From: Paenibacillus_AM sp052180255
Lineage (GTDB): Bacteria; Bacillota; Bacilli; Paenibacillales; NBRC-103111
Assembly: GCF_052180255.1 (NCBI RefSeq)
Contig: NZ_CP197466.1
Location: 3,410,001 to 3,474,000, forward strand
Reading direction: 5' to 3'
DNA: 64,000 bases
Part shown: one piece after another, positions 26,079 through 34,694 of the stretch
How positions within the stretch are numbered: position 1 is the first letter of the stretch
How the letters are laid out: each line of letters starts with the position of its first letter
Notes under the pieces: generated by a model
Seen by the model: the letters and a program-made list of their open reading frames with translations, nothing else
The model's database searches: none
Told to the model about the DNA's origin: nothing
Position numbers and translations under genes: made by a program

Positions 26079-26438
26079 TTAAGCATTAATTTTTGTTTTA
26101 GCTGCAGTTGCAAGATCAGCAAATGCTTTTGCATCATTAACAGCTAGATCAGCAAGGATCTTACGGTTAACTTCGATGCCAGCAAGCTTAAGACCGTGCA
26201 TCAATTTGGAGTAGGACAAGCCGTTCAAACGAGCAGCCGCGTTAATACGAACGATCCATAATTTGCGGAAATCACGTTTTTTAGCGCGACGATCACGGTA
26301 TGCATACACAAGGGATTTGAATACTTGCTCTTGTGCTGTTTTGAATAAACGGTGTTTGGAACCGAAATAACCTTTAGCGAGTTTTAATACTTTTTTATGA
26401 CGACGACGGTTTGTAAAGCCGCCCTTGACTCTTGCCAT
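26079..26438 (-). CDS. rplT: 50S ribosomal protein L20
   Basis: 119 residues, the standard length. Family features are the basic N-terminus MARVKGG..RRRHKK, GYFGSKHRLFK, and WIVRINAAAR with LNGLSYSKLMHGL. L20 binds 23S rRNA early in 50S assembly and, in low-GC Gram-positives, also represses its own operon by binding the leader RNA. Confidence 0.98.
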   Translation of the reverse strand: MARVKGGFTNRRRHKKVLKLAKGYFGSKHRLFKTAQEQVFKSLVYAYRDRRAKKRDFRKLWIVRINAAARLNGLSYSKLMHGLKLAGIEVNRKILADLAVNDAKAFADLATAAKTKINA

Positions 26439-26490
26439 AGTAAATACCTCCTGGATATGATGAATGTAGAACTAGTATGCATTCATACGA

Positions 26491-26691
26491 TTATTTTAAG
26501 TTAGCTAGACCTTGCTTCAAGCGACTAACGTCACCAGCAGCCATTAAAGTGCTTGTAGACAATACGCGTTTTTGACGTCCGGATTTAGCGGACAACAAGT
26601 GGTTTTTGTGTGCTTTGTGTCTTTTTACTTTACCAGTTCCAGTTACTTTGAAACGATCTTTCAAAGAACTATGTGTTTTCATTTTTGGCAT
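26491..26691 (-). CDS. rpmI: 50S ribosomal protein L35
   Basis: 66 residues. The signature MPKMKTHSSLKDRFKVTGTGK and the basic KRHKAHKNHLLSAKS region (each under the usual family spacing) identify it. It lies between infC and rplT in the conserved order. Confidence 0.97.
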   Translation of the reverse strand: MPKMKTHSSLKDRFKVTGTGKVKRHKAHKNHLLSAKSGRQKRVLSTSTLMAAGDVSRLKQGLANLK

Positions 26692-26716
26692 GGGAATATC
26701 CTCCTCGAATAAAAAT

Positions 26717-27232
26717 TTACGTCGTCGCTTTTGGTGTTAAAATCATAATCATGGAGCGACCCTCAAGCTTAGGTGCACGCTCAATCGAGGAAATTTCAGC
26801 TGTTTCAGTTGCAAGGCGATCAAGCACCTTTTTACCGATTTGAGCATGAGCAATCTCACGACCACGGAAACGAACAGAAGCTTTCACTTTGTCGCCGTCT
26901 TTTAAGAATTTAACCGCATTACGCAGCTTCGTCTGGAAATCATGCTCATCAATTGTCGCACTTAGGCGGATCTCTTTAATGTCCACCACTTTTTGATTCT
27001 TGCGAGCTTCTTTCTCTTTCTTCTGCTGCTCATAGCGAAACTTGCCATAGTCCATAATGCGACATACAGGCGGCTTCGCTGTTGGTGCTACATTAACCAA
27101 ATCTAGGTTAGCGTCAATTGCCATCTGAAGAGCTTCACGTGTAAGCTTAATACCAAGTTGCTCACCGTCCGATCCAATTAATCGAACTTCTTTAACGCGA
27201 ATCTCATCATTAACCATATGATCCTTGCTAAT
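26717..27232 (-). CDS. infC: Translation initiation factor IF-3, AUU start
   Basis: 171 residues with the N-terminal domain (VNDEIRVKEVRLIG), the linker helix rich in lysine (YEQQKKEKEARKNQK) and the C-terminal domain (VKASVRFRGREIAH). The coding start is taken as ATT (AUU) at 27232, reading ISKDHMVNDEIR, because GGAGGTGG lies 6-9 nt before it. AUU starts are typical of infC and let IF-3 limit its own synthesis. The alternative ATG is at 27217. Confidence 0.95.
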   Translation of the reverse strand: MSKDHMVNDEIRVKEVRLIGSDGEQLGIKLTREALQMAIDANLDLVNVAPTAKPPVCRIMDYGKFRYEQQKKEKEARKNQKVVDIKEIRLSATIDEHDFQTKLRNAVKFLKDGDKVKASVRFRGREIAHAQIGKKVLDRLATETAEISSIERAPKLEGRSMIMILTPKATT

Positions 27233-27282
27233 AGCCTTCCACCTCCATAGGTAAATCAATGAACCGGTTTACAAATATAAAA

Positions 27283-27415
27283 GGGATGTGTGCAACTACG
27301 GCCCACATCCCATTGATCACATTGCTCTAGCAAAGGAAAGATCATCATAAACCAGCCAACATTCGTCGGTCAGGTGAGAAGCGGGCGCCTCTTCTTGCGA
27401 AGTGTTTAAACAACA
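27283..27415 (-). ncRNA. L20-type leader and attenuator of infC-rpmI-rplT
   Basis: The leader starts just after a promoter and ends in an intrinsic terminator, GGGATGTG...CACATCCC followed by TTTTATATTT (27311-27275). Upstream is a structured region with CTTCTCACC and GACGAATGTTGGCTGG. In Bacillus, L20 binding to this leader causes early termination; the same mechanism is inferred here. Confidence 0.75.
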
Positions 27416-27422
27416 CTCGAAT

Positions 27423-27451
27423 AATATATCACATTGATTTAGACAATGCAA
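27423..27451 (-). promoter_or_regulatory. SigA promoter of the infC operon
   Basis: Minus strand TTGCAT (27451-27446), 17 bp, TATATT (27428-27423). Confidence 0.75.
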
Positions 27452-27467
27452 GCTTTATCTTCAGCAA

Positions 27468-28403
27468 TTAAAACATACTCCATTCAAATCGCGTGGAGAG
27501 TGTTTCTAGCAATTGAACCCCGGCCACGCTATTGCCTTTATTGTTCAGTGCAGGTCCCACAACTCCGATACCCAAACGTCCTGGAACCAGTGTGAGAATC
27601 CCCCCTGATACGCCGCTTTTCGCCGGAAGGCCGACACCGATCGCAAATTCGCCCGATGCGTTATACATACCGCAAGTGATCATGAACGTTTTGGCGATCT
27701 GCACATACCGCCGCGGAATGAGCTGTTGGCCTGTTGCAGGATCCGTCCCATCACATGCGAGCAATAGTGCCATTCGCGCTACGTCCATGCACGTCACTTG
27801 AATCGAGCAGTGGCGGAAGTAGACATCCAGAACTTCCTCAACGTCGCCGGTAAGCACCCCATTATCTTTTAAAAAATAAGACAATGATCGGTTACGATGA
27901 GCCGATGCTGCTTCAGACCGATATACATCATGATTGATATCAATCGTATGATTACGTGTGATTTGCCGGAAAAAGGTCAATACCCGCTCTGATTTCTCCT
28001 GTGGGCTCGATCCTGCGATCAGGGAAGAGATCGCGATAGCGCCCGCATTAATCATCGGGTTGAACGGAATACCAGGCTCTACCAGTTCTAGCTTGAGCAT
28101 AGAGTTAAAGTCGTCTCCGGTCGGCTCTTTCCCAACCTTGGAGAACACGGCATCCTCCCCATGGTCCATGAGCGCCAAAATCAACGTAAATACTTTGGAA
28201 ATACTCTGGAGCGTGAATGGCAGTTCGACATCCCCCTCCAACACATATTGATCGTACCGATCCAAAATACAGATACCAAGCGCATCACTTGGCACCTTGG
28301 AAAGCTCCGGGATATAAGCAGCAACTTCCCCCTGCTCAGAATGCGTGCGACAAGCTCGTACCGCCTCTGGCAAGTATGCTTTGATTGACTCCAAATCGTC
28401 CAA
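27468..28403 (-). CDS. glsA: Glutaminase
   Basis: 311 residues, the usual size of the serine beta-lactamase-fold glutaminases. It hydrolyses glutamine to glutamate and ammonia. The catalytic serine and lysine are in QSISKVF (about residues 66-72), with NPMINAGAIA, YRSEAASAHRNRS and SGVSGGILTLVPGRLG further on. The start is TTG with GGGAGG 7 nt upstream. No clear terminator separates it from the infC promoter region downstream. Confidence 0.94.
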   Translation of the reverse strand: MDDLESIKAYLPEAVRACRTHSEQGEVAAYIPELSKVPSDALGICILDRYDQYVLEGDVELPFTLQSISKVFTLILALMDHGEDAVFSKVGKEPTGDDFNSMLKLELVEPGIPFNPMINAGAIAISSLIAGSSPQEKSERVLTFFRQITRNHTIDINHDVYRSEAASAHRNRSLSYFLKDNGVLTGDVEEVLDVYFRHCSIQVTCMDVARMALLLACDGTDPATGQQLIPRRYVQIAKTFMITCGMYNASGEFAIGVGLPAKSGVSGGILTLVPGRLGIGVVGPALNNKGNSVAGVQLLETLSTRFEWSMF

Positions 28404-28442
28404 CGTGTATCCTCCCTTTCATAAATTAGGGTATAAATGCCA

Positions 28443-28487
28443 AAAACAGGCTGATCTAGTCATTATAAATGACAGACCAACCTGTTT
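28443..28487 (-). terminator. Intrinsic terminator of the GT2 gene at 28510
   Basis: AAACAGG and CCTGTTTTT outer arms with inner GTCATTtataATGAC, T-rich on the minus strand. Confidence 0.75.
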
Positions 28488-28509
28488 ACTTAACTGTTAA
28501 TCAAGATCA

Positions 28510-29766
28510 TTAGCCAACTTGTTGTTTCGTCATGTTTGACTTTTTCGCTGGCATTTCTTCTAGACGAATCACGCGAGTATGCTCGGTGTGACTCCATTGT
28601 TTATTGTTCTGAGTAAAGAACGCATAGAACGTTACCGGCCACCATGACAATAGGAATACCGGATACAAGATCAAATGCTTCCACATCTTAGATGGTGCTT
28701 TCTCAAGAAGCAGTGCAACTGGGAACTGTGCATACGTTAAGAACATCAACGAGTTAAACAGTAATGGAATAGACAAGAAGATCGATGGAAAGAAATTTGG
28801 ACCTGGTATTGCGATATCGATCCAGAGTGCAACTGTAACGATGGAACCTAAAAACAAGTTATATACGTTAACCGCGTAAAGCGCAGTATCAATCTTTGTC
28901 CAACTACGTTCTTTAATTCCCTGCCATAATAGCGGGAAGAAATAACGACGAGCAACGGAGAAATGTCCTTGCATCCAACGTAAACGCTGCTTACAAGAAG
29001 CTTTGAACGTAAGAGGCTTCTCATCATATACCTTTGCATCATAGTTAAATGTCGGGTAAATATTACGCTGTACACAACGCATTGTGAACTCTAAGTCTTC
29101 AACAAGTGAAGTTGCTCCCCATCCCATCTCTTTAAGAAGAGCAGCATCAAAGCACATGCCTGTTCCGCCAAGATAGTTCGCCATTCCAAGGCGTACACGC
29201 GGCATTTGCCATAGACGATTACAGTACCAATAAGTAATAGCTGAAGCAGCTGTAATCCAAGAATCGTTCGGGTTCTTTGTATCCAAGTAAGCTTGAATAA
29301 CTTTGGAGCCATTGCACAAGTCATTGTTCATGTGCGTCAAGTAATCTGGACTAGCAAGGTTATCCGCATCAAAAATGACAACTGCATCATATTGACGTGG
29401 ACGTTTCCACAACTCCTTAAACATCCATTCAACCGCGTAGCCTTTACCACGCTGATTTTTATTGTGGCGTTCACATGCATATACGCCCTTCTCACGAGCA
29501 ATCTCAGCTGTGCGATCCGTACAATTATCTGCAATGACGAATATGTCATACAGGTCCTTTGGATAATTCATCTCTTTCAAGTTGTCAATAAGAGCACCTA
29601 CAACCTGCTCTTCATTATGCGCTGCAACTAAAACAGCAAACGATTTTTTTGGCGCGTGTTCTTGCCTTTTCTTTGGTAAGCGATAACCGAAAAACGCGAG
29701 CACTAACTGATAAGCGCCATATAACGCGAAAAATACTTGCGCCGCTAACAATAGCCCATTCAGCAT
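28510..29766 (-). CDS. Membrane-bound family 2 glycosyltransferase
   Basis: 418 residues. An N-terminal membrane helix (about 1-25), a GT-A domain (about 45-290), then three or four C-terminal helices. The metal and donor site is FDADNLASPDYL, the acceptor/base region SLVEDLEFTMR, and the product-binding motif KQRLRWMQGH (QxxRW). This is the architecture of processive beta-glycan synthases such as poly-N-acetylglucosamine or hyaluronan synthases, although single-sugar enzymes also share it. AAAAGGGGGATTAATC precedes the ATG. It is transcribed alone. Confidence 0.85.
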   Translation of the reverse strand: MLNGLLLAAQVFFALYGAYQLVLAFFGYRLPKKRQEHAPKKSFAVLVAAHNEEQVVGALIDNLKEMNYPKDLYDIFVIADNCTDRTAEIAREKGVYACERHNKNQRGKGYAVEWMFKELWKRPRQYDAVVIFDADNLASPDYLTHMNNDLCNGSKVIQAYLDTKNPNDSWITAASAITYWYCNRLWQMPRVRLGMANYLGGTGMCFDAALLKEMGWGATSLVEDLEFTMRCVQRNIYPTFNYDAKVYDEKPLTFKASCKQRLRWMQGHFSVARRYFFPLLWQGIKERSWTKIDTALYAVNVYNLFLGSIVTVALWIDIAIPGPNFFPSIFLSIPLLFNSLMFLTYAQFPVALLLEKAPSKMWKHLILYPVFLLSWWPVTFYAFFTQNNKQWSHTEHTRVIRLEEMPAKKSNMTKQQVG

Positions 29767-30266
29767 GATTAATCCCCCTTTTTCTCCTACAAAGTTCTCT
29801 CTATATCTCTTTGTATGTAGACACCTTTTGAAATGAAAATGTTACAGTAATGATAACCGATAATGATTTTCCTATCTTTAGCTGTAATTGTCAAAACGAT
29901 TTAAGCCCCTTTTAAACCCTAACTTCCTCAATTAGCGCAATATTTTCGATTCCAAACCACAAACGCTTTGATTCCATCGTATTTAATTGAGATATCACCC
30001 GTTTTCATGTTTTGTGCTACATTTTATTACGGCTTTGTTACAGAAATGTTTCAAACAGCTTACATCATTATAATGCACGAATTTACGATAAACAACTCAC
30101 AAAAGCAGGAAAAATGCATTTTTGCTATTAAATGGGCATTTGTAATAAATCCACTTTCAATCCTCCCCGAATAAAAGCCTTTTCAAACCTGTGTAAATAA
30201 CTTAAAATTATATTGAATATTATTACATTAGTAGTAATTTAAGGATCGTTATCTCATCTTTCATTG
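29767..30266. other. AT-rich intergenic region between divergent genes
   Basis: About 500 bp of AT-rich sequence between the GT2 gene and the plus-strand GT28 gene. It must hold the GT2 promoter: a TTGACA lies at 29894-29889 on the minus strand, but its -10 (GAAAAT) is poor. A 68-codon plus-strand ORF at 29968-30174 has no ribosome-binding site and looks non-coding. I see no remnant gene or repeat. Confidence 0.5.
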
Positions 30267-30295
30267 TTGCAAACTGGAGATAAAAGGGTTATGTT
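30267..30295 (+). promoter_or_regulatory. SigA-type promoter of the GT28 gene at 30332
   Basis: TTGCAA (30267-30272), 17 bp, TATGTT (30290-30295). Confidence 0.55.
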
Positions 30296-30331
30296 AAAAA
30301 TAAATAATCTACGGTACGAGGTTAGGTGACC

Positions 30332-31465
30332 ATGCGCTTGCGTAAAAAAAGGATTCTGCTGTTATCCGAAGGATTCGGTGCCGGACACACCCAAGCAGCC
30401 CATGCACTTGCGGTTTCCTTACGGCAGCTGTATCCCGAATTTCAAACCCGAGTATTAGAACTCGGTTCTTTTTTACACCCAACGCTTGCTCCATTAATTT
30501 TTAATGCCTATCGAAAAACAGTATCTTCCCAACCTAAGCTATACGGGAAGCTTTATCGATTCCAATATAAAAAGTCACTAAATCCATTGACTCAACTTGC
30601 ACTGCATCAGATCTTTTATCGGCAGACATCCGAAGTAATTCGACATCTAAAACCCGATATAATCGTATGCACGCATCCTTTTCCGAATGTAGTTGTTTCC
30701 CGTCTCAAACGATCCGGTCTATCCATCCCACTTGTCACAGTGGTAACGGATTATGACCTGCACGGTACTTGGGTTGATCCTCAAGTAAACAAGTACCTCA
30801 TCTCGACTAATGACGTGAAATCGAAGTTGCTTAAACGCGGCGTCCCAGAACAGAAGATCGAAGTAACTGGAATTCCAGTTCACCCCTCCTTCTGGCAAAG
30901 GCATGATCGCAGCAACATTCGTGAACATTTTGGGTTAAAAGCGATGCCAACTGTGCTCGTCATGGGCGGTGGCTGGGGACTTGTTGGAGATCATTCATTG
31001 TTTGACGATATGGTAAAATGGAGCGATCAAATTCAGTTTGTATTTTGTTTAGGCAGCAATGAAAAAGCACTGCAAAAAATGTCTGAAACCCCAGGTTTCC
31101 AGCATGAAAATGTACGGTTGATGGGTTTCACTAAAGAAATTGACAAGCTTATGGAAATTTCCCACTTACTCATCACAAAACCTGGTGGCATTACTTGTAC
31201 AGAAGGTTTAGCCAAAGGAATTCCGATGCTATTCTACAAGCCAATCCCCGGGCAAGAGGAAGAAAATATGCAATACTTTACCGAGAATGGGTATGGGGAA
31301 CAGATTATGTCTCGTGAGACAATCAACCGCAGGTTCCATATGCTACTGGAGGAGTATGAGGATGTTGGTAAACATGAGGTCGATCGACCTATTACCCCAA
31401 CAGATATGACAAACCCTTATCCACCAGCTGGTTATTCCAAAGCTATTGCTGAATTACTCATGTAA
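30332..31465 (+). CDS. GT28/MGDG-synthase-like UDP-sugar glycosyltransferase
   Basis: About 377 residues, GT-B fold. The N-terminal half has EGFGAGHTQAAHAL as in diacylglycerol glucosyltransferases (UgtP/MGDG synthase), and the C-terminal donor site has VMGGGWGLVGDH, LITKPGGITCTEGLAKGIP and PIPGQEEEN. These proteins add glucose or galactose to diacylglycerol or related lipids at the membrane. ATG 30332 lies just after GAGGTTAGGTGACC; an in-frame GTG is at 30326. A second paralogue lies at 46263-47444. Which lipid is used cannot be read from sequence. Confidence 0.83.
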   Translation: MRLRKKRILLLSEGFGAGHTQAAHALAVSLRQLYPEFQTRVLELGSFLHPTLAPLIFNAYRKTVSSQPKLYGKLYRFQYKKSLNPLTQLALHQIFYRQTSEVIRHLKPDIIVCTHPFPNVVVSRLKRSGLSIPLVTVVTDYDLHGTWVDPQVNKYLISTNDVKSKLLKRGVPEQKIEVTGIPVHPSFWQRHDRSNIREHFGLKAMPTVLVMGGGWGLVGDHSLFDDMVKWSDQIQFVFCLGSNEKALQKMSETPGFQHENVRLMGFTKEIDKLMEISHLLITKPGGITCTEGLAKGIPMLFYKPIPGQEEENMQYFTENGYGEQIMSRETINRRFHMLLEEYEDVGKHEVDRPITPTDMTNPYPPAGYSKAIAELLM

Positions 31466-31472
31466 AATGTGA

Positions 31473-31506
31473 AAAAGCAGTCCGAATATCGGGCTGCTTT
31501 CCTTAT
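31473..31506 (+). terminator. Intrinsic terminator
   Basis: AAAGCAGTCCG-aatat-CGGGCTGCTTT followed by CCTTATTTTTTT. Confidence 0.85.
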
Positions 31507-31517
31507 TTTTTTGCAGT

Positions 31518-32234
31518 TTAATTATCTTCTTTTGTTTCAAGATTACTTAAGTGTTGCTGCAAGGCTTGCTTACCAATAACCACTTCAAGTCGGTGAATGT
31601 TAATTCCCTGCTCAATGAATTTGGATTCATATTCTGTAAGCACATGATCCGGGTGAATGCCATCCACATGCAAGTCAAGAGCGATATTACGCATACGAAG
31701 TCCCATATCTGCAAATGAGTTTAAGGAGAATTCAAACAAGCTTCGTGAATCGGTTTTAAAATGAATTTCACCCTTGTCATTCAAAATTTCCATGTAATTG
31801 TTCACGAAATTGCTATGCGTTAATCTTCTGCGTGCATGCTTTTTCTTCGGCCATGGATCGCTGAAATTTAAAAAGATCCGTTCGATTTCATTTTCAGCAA
31901 ACATGTCTGTAATTTTCTCGATGTTAAATAAGACAAGGCGGATATTGGATAGATCCAAAGTCCCATCTTCTTTGGTATGTGCCGCACGTGCTTTGTCACT
32001 GGATTTGCGAATCAGCTCATCGTACATATCAATACCAATAAAGTTTACATTCGGGTTTAGTCGACTCATCTCACTGACAAAACGTCCTTTTCCCATCCCA
32101 AGTTCGACATAAATCGGATTGTCATTACCGAACACTTCATTCCATTTGCCTTTATATGCGGCTGGATCTAATATTACTAAATCTTTTTGGGACTCAATAT
32201 TTTCCCGAATCCCTTTTCTACCTCTAAGTCGCAT
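31518..32234 (-). CDS. trmB: tRNA (guanine-46-N7)-methyltransferase
   Basis: 238 residues. SAM site VELGMGKGRFV, IGIDMYDELI, and the catalytic region LNFSDPWPKKKHARRRLTH identify TrmB, which makes m7G46 in tRNA variable loops. ATG 32234 is preferred because GGGAGGAACACCA lies directly upstream; the ATG at 32249 overlaps that site. It is convergent with the GT28 gene. Confidence 0.95.
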   Translation of the reverse strand: MRLRGRKGIRENIESQKDLVILDPAAYKGKWNEVFGNDNPIYVELGMGKGRFVSEMSRLNPNVNFIGIDMYDELIRKSSDKARAAHTKEDGTLDLSNIRLVLFNIEKITDMFAENEIERIFLNFSDPWPKKKHARRRLTHSNFVNNYMEILNDKGEIHFKTDSRSLFEFSLNSFADMGLRMRNIALDLHVDGIHPDHVLTEYESKFIEQGINIHRLEVVIGKQALQQHLSNLETKEDN

Positions 32235-32327
32235 TGGTGTTCCTCCCATAAATCCACAAGCCGCGGATATAACTGTATAAACCTGCTCAAATGATAGTTC
32301 ATTATGAGAAAAAAATCAAAAGAAATA

Positions 32328-32351
32328 ACCCCTCAACAAAAGTTAAGGGGT
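32328..32351 (-). terminator. Intrinsic terminator of the WGxxGxxG gene
   Basis: ACCCCTtAAC-tttt-GTTgAGGGGT, followed on the minus strand by TATTTCTTTTGATTTTTT. Confidence 0.7.
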
Positions 32352-32366
32352 CCTTATTGTTGTGTT

Positions 32367-32897
32367 CTAACGATGAGTTTCTTTACGTTTACTACCTAAA
32401 CCTGATAATCCTAAGAGACCAATTAACCCCAACCATCCCCAGTTAAAACCAGTGGGAGTAGCCGCTTTTGTTGTAACGTTGTTTACCCTTGTTGTATTCG
32501 GATAAGCTGTAGAAGTTGGATACGTGTTATTCGGATAAACACTGCTTGGGTGCATGGTGTTCGGCGTATTGCTTGGATAGGTCGGATTAATGCCACTCAT
32601 GTTACTTCTGCCGGTGTTCATCATATTGCGCGTATCATTCGTGATTGCTCTGCCATCATTAGTAAGCGTGTTGGTCATGTTATTTACTCCATTTTTCAGC
32701 CCACTCGTCATGTCTCTTACTCCTTGAGTTACACCGTTCGTGATGGAATTAGGTGTCACAGTAGCATTAGGAGCTACAGGAGTCCCCGGTGTTACCGGCG
32801 CTACCGAAGTTTCGGTTGTCATTCCTTGAGCAACTCCACCTAAACTTAGTGCAGCTGTGATCATGATTGCAGCGGTCGTGATGCGAAGCTTTTTCAT
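32367..32897 (-). CDS. Secreted WGxxGxxG-type surface protein
   Basis: 176 residues: an N-terminal signal peptide (MKKLRITTAAIMITAALSLG), a low-complexity Thr/Asn/Pro-rich stalk with MTSGLKNGVNNMTNTL-like repeats, then the C-terminal tag WGWLGLIGLLGLSGL followed by basic KRKETHR. This is the WGxxGxxG anchor found on Bacillales proteins, thought to hold the protein at the membrane after export. The function of the stalk is unknown. Confidence 0.82.
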   Translation of the reverse strand: MKKLRITTAAIMITAALSLGGVAQGMTTETSVAPVTPGTPVAPNATVTPNSITNGVTQGVRDMTSGLKNGVNNMTNTLTNDGRAITNDTRNMMNTGRSNMSGINPTYPSNTPNTMHPSSVYPNNTYPTSTAYPNTTRVNNVTTKAATPTGFNWGWLGLIGLLGLSGLGSKRKETHR

Positions 32898-33081
32898 CGA
32901 CTATAAATCCCCTTTCGCTGATCAAATATATACGCTAATAGCATACCCAAGTGGATCATGCGTATGACGGAAATTACAGTCTAAATTGGTAAATGAATCG
33001 GAAGAAGAATGTACGTATTGTCGCATTTGAATGCTTTTTGGGCTACAATAACTAAAGCCTAATATCTGCTTAAAAGGAGCA

Positions 33082-34047
33082 ATGAAGTCAATGGAAGTTA
33101 CGACAGATTCAAGACGGACTCCCTTACTATGGGGAGATAAACGTTTTCATACATGGAATTATGAGATGCGCGAAGAGTTTGGAGGTAAAATATTTAAAGT
33201 GATGCTGGATGCCGGGTTCACTTGCCCGAATCGGGATGGTTCAATTGCGAAAGGTGGATGCACATTCTGTTCCGCTAGAGGTTCAGGTGACTTCGCTGGA
33301 TCACGCCGTGATGATCTTGTGACACAATTTAATACCATTCGTGATTTGCAGCACCAAAAATGGCCGGAAGCCAAATATATTGGCTATTTCCAAGCTTATA
33401 CGAATACTTATGCACCTGTTGAGGAGCTGCGTGAGTATTTTGAGGAAATATTAAAACAACCTGGTGTTGTTGGATTGTCAATTGCAACACGTCCAGATTG
33501 TCTGCCAGATGATGTTGTCGAATATTTGGCAGATCTGAATAAGCGGACCTATCTATGGGTTGAAATGGGACTGCAAACCATCCATGAGGAAACCTCAACA
33601 CTAATCAACCGTGCGCATGATACACAGTGTTATCTGGATGCAGTCGCGAAGCTGCGTAAGCACGGTATTCGTACTTGTGCGCATATCATTTATGGATTGC
33701 CAGGTGAAACCCATGAAATGATGCTGGAGACCGGTCGTGCGGTCGCAAAAATGGATGTACAGGGGATTAAGATCCATTTGCTGCATCTCATGCGTAAAAC
33801 ACCAATGGTGAAGCAGTACGAAGCTGGTCTCTTGCGTTTCTTAGAAAAAGACGAGTATGTGAAGCTAATTATTGATACACTCGAAATCTTGCCACCTGAA
33901 ATGGTTGTACATCGTCTAACAGGTGATGCACCGCGGGATCTCTTAATCGGTCCGATGTGGAGCTTGAAAAAATGGGAAGTCCTCAATGCATTTGACGATG
34001 AGTTGAAGGCTCGTGATACGTGGCAAGGCAAGTATTGGCAAGGATAA
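33082..34047 (+). CDS. ytqA: TIGR01212-family radical SAM protein (YtqA)
   Basis: 321 residues. The iron-sulfur cluster motif is CPNRDGSIAKGGCTFC, followed by GYFQAYTNTYAP, SIATRPDCLPD and HIIYGLPGET, all typical of YtqA. Its reaction is not firmly established. It is 62 bp upstream of mnmM on the same strand, the conserved ytqA-ytqB pairing. AAAAGGAG lies 2 nt before ATG 33082 and 11 nt before a second in-frame ATG at 33091, so either may start translation. Confidence 0.9.
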   Translation: MKSMEVTTDSRRTPLLWGDKRFHTWNYEMREEFGGKIFKVMLDAGFTCPNRDGSIAKGGCTFCSARGSGDFAGSRRDDLVTQFNTIRDLQHQKWPEAKYIGYFQAYTNTYAPVEELREYFEEILKQPGVVGLSIATRPDCLPDDVVEYLADLNKRTYLWVEMGLQTIHEETSTLINRAHDTQCYLDAVAKLRKHGIRTCAHIIYGLPGETHEMMLETGRAVAKMDVQGIKIHLLHLMRKTPMVKQYEAGLLRFLEKDEYVKLIIDTLEILPPEMVVHRLTGDAPRDLLIGPMWSLKKWEVLNAFDDELKARDTWQGKYWQG

Positions 34048-34103
34048 AGCTTGGATAGTGAAATGTCATATGGAAAACTTAATGGGGCTTACGAGAGGAG
34101 GTG

Positions 34104-34553
34104 ACCGACATGGGTTTCTTGTCGGTACTGAGTATGGCGCACGCGCTGGTCGAAGACCGCGTGCGTAAGGGGGAGACGGTCGTCGATGCGACCGTCGGTA
34201 ATGGTGTTGACACGCTGCGTCTAGCGCGTGTTGTAGGCTCCCAAGGCCGCGTATACGGCCTTGATATCCAACAGGCGGCGCTGGACGCTGCGCGCCGCCG
34301 CATTGATGCCGAGTCCGGCGATAACGCGGGCTCGGTTGAGCTTACGCTCCGTGGGCACGAAGCAATGGAGGCGGTCTTGCCGCCTCCATTGCACGGCACC
34401 GTAGGAGCGGTGATGTTTAACCTCGGCTACCTGCCGGGAGCCGAGGGGGAATTGGTCGTGACCCATGTGGACACGACCTTGCCTGCCCTAGAAGCAGCGC
34501 TTCGCGTGCTGCGTCCAGGAGGACTTGTGACCGTGGTCCTATACCCCGGTCAC
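34104..34553 (+). repeat. Run of tandem inverted repeats inside mnmM
   Basis: Perfect hairpins (outer limits, arm length): 34104-34126 (7, covers the start codon), 34138-34165 (8), 34175-34196 (8), 34210-34231 (6), 34243-34262 (7), 34274-34299 (8), 34362-34392 (13 bp with a 5-nt loop), 34397-34412 (5), 34421-34446 (8), 34454-34478 (7), 34527-34553 (7). Arms are unrelated to each other. The block is markedly more GC-rich than the flanks. Confidence 0.9.
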
Positions 34554-34691
34554 GAAGGTGGTGATGTCGAGGCGAATGCTGTCGAATCTTGGGCGAAAGA
34601 ATTGCCGCAGGTGCAGTACCAAGTGATGATGTATCGCTTCATGAATCGAAAGACATCTGCCCCTTACTTGATTGCGATTGACAAAAGATAA
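34110..34691 (+). CDS. mnmM: tRNA nm5U34 methyltransferase MnmM (YtqB)
   Basis: 193 residues, class I SAM methyltransferase. Motifs are VVDATVGNGVDTLRLAR (SAM loop), VYGLDIQQ (acidic end of strand 2), MFNLGYLPGAE (motif IV region) and VTVVLYPGHEGG. YtqB was shown in B. subtilis to finish the mnm5 modification of tRNA wobble uridines and is now named MnmM. ATG 34110 follows GAGGAGGTGACCGAC; the in-frame GTG at 34101 is inside the ribosome-binding site. A hairpin covers the start codon, and the gene is threaded with inverted repeats (listed separately). Confidence 0.9.
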   Translation: MGFLSVLSMAHALVEDRVRKGETVVDATVGNGVDTLRLARVVGSQGRVYGLDIQQAALDAARRRIDAESGDNAGSVELTLRGHEAMEAVLPPPLHGTVGAVMFNLGYLPGAEGELVVTHVDTTLPALEAALRVLRPGGLVTVVLYPGHEGGDVEANAVESWAKELPQVQYQVMMYRFMNRKTSAPYLIAIDKR

Positions 34692-34694
34692 TAA

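Noticed and set aside
29968..30174. 68-codon plus-strand ORF
   Set aside because: No ribosome-binding site, AT-rich, no recognisable features.
34079..34466. Antisense ORFs over mnmM
   Set aside because: Same cause as above; mnmM is the real gene by motif content.
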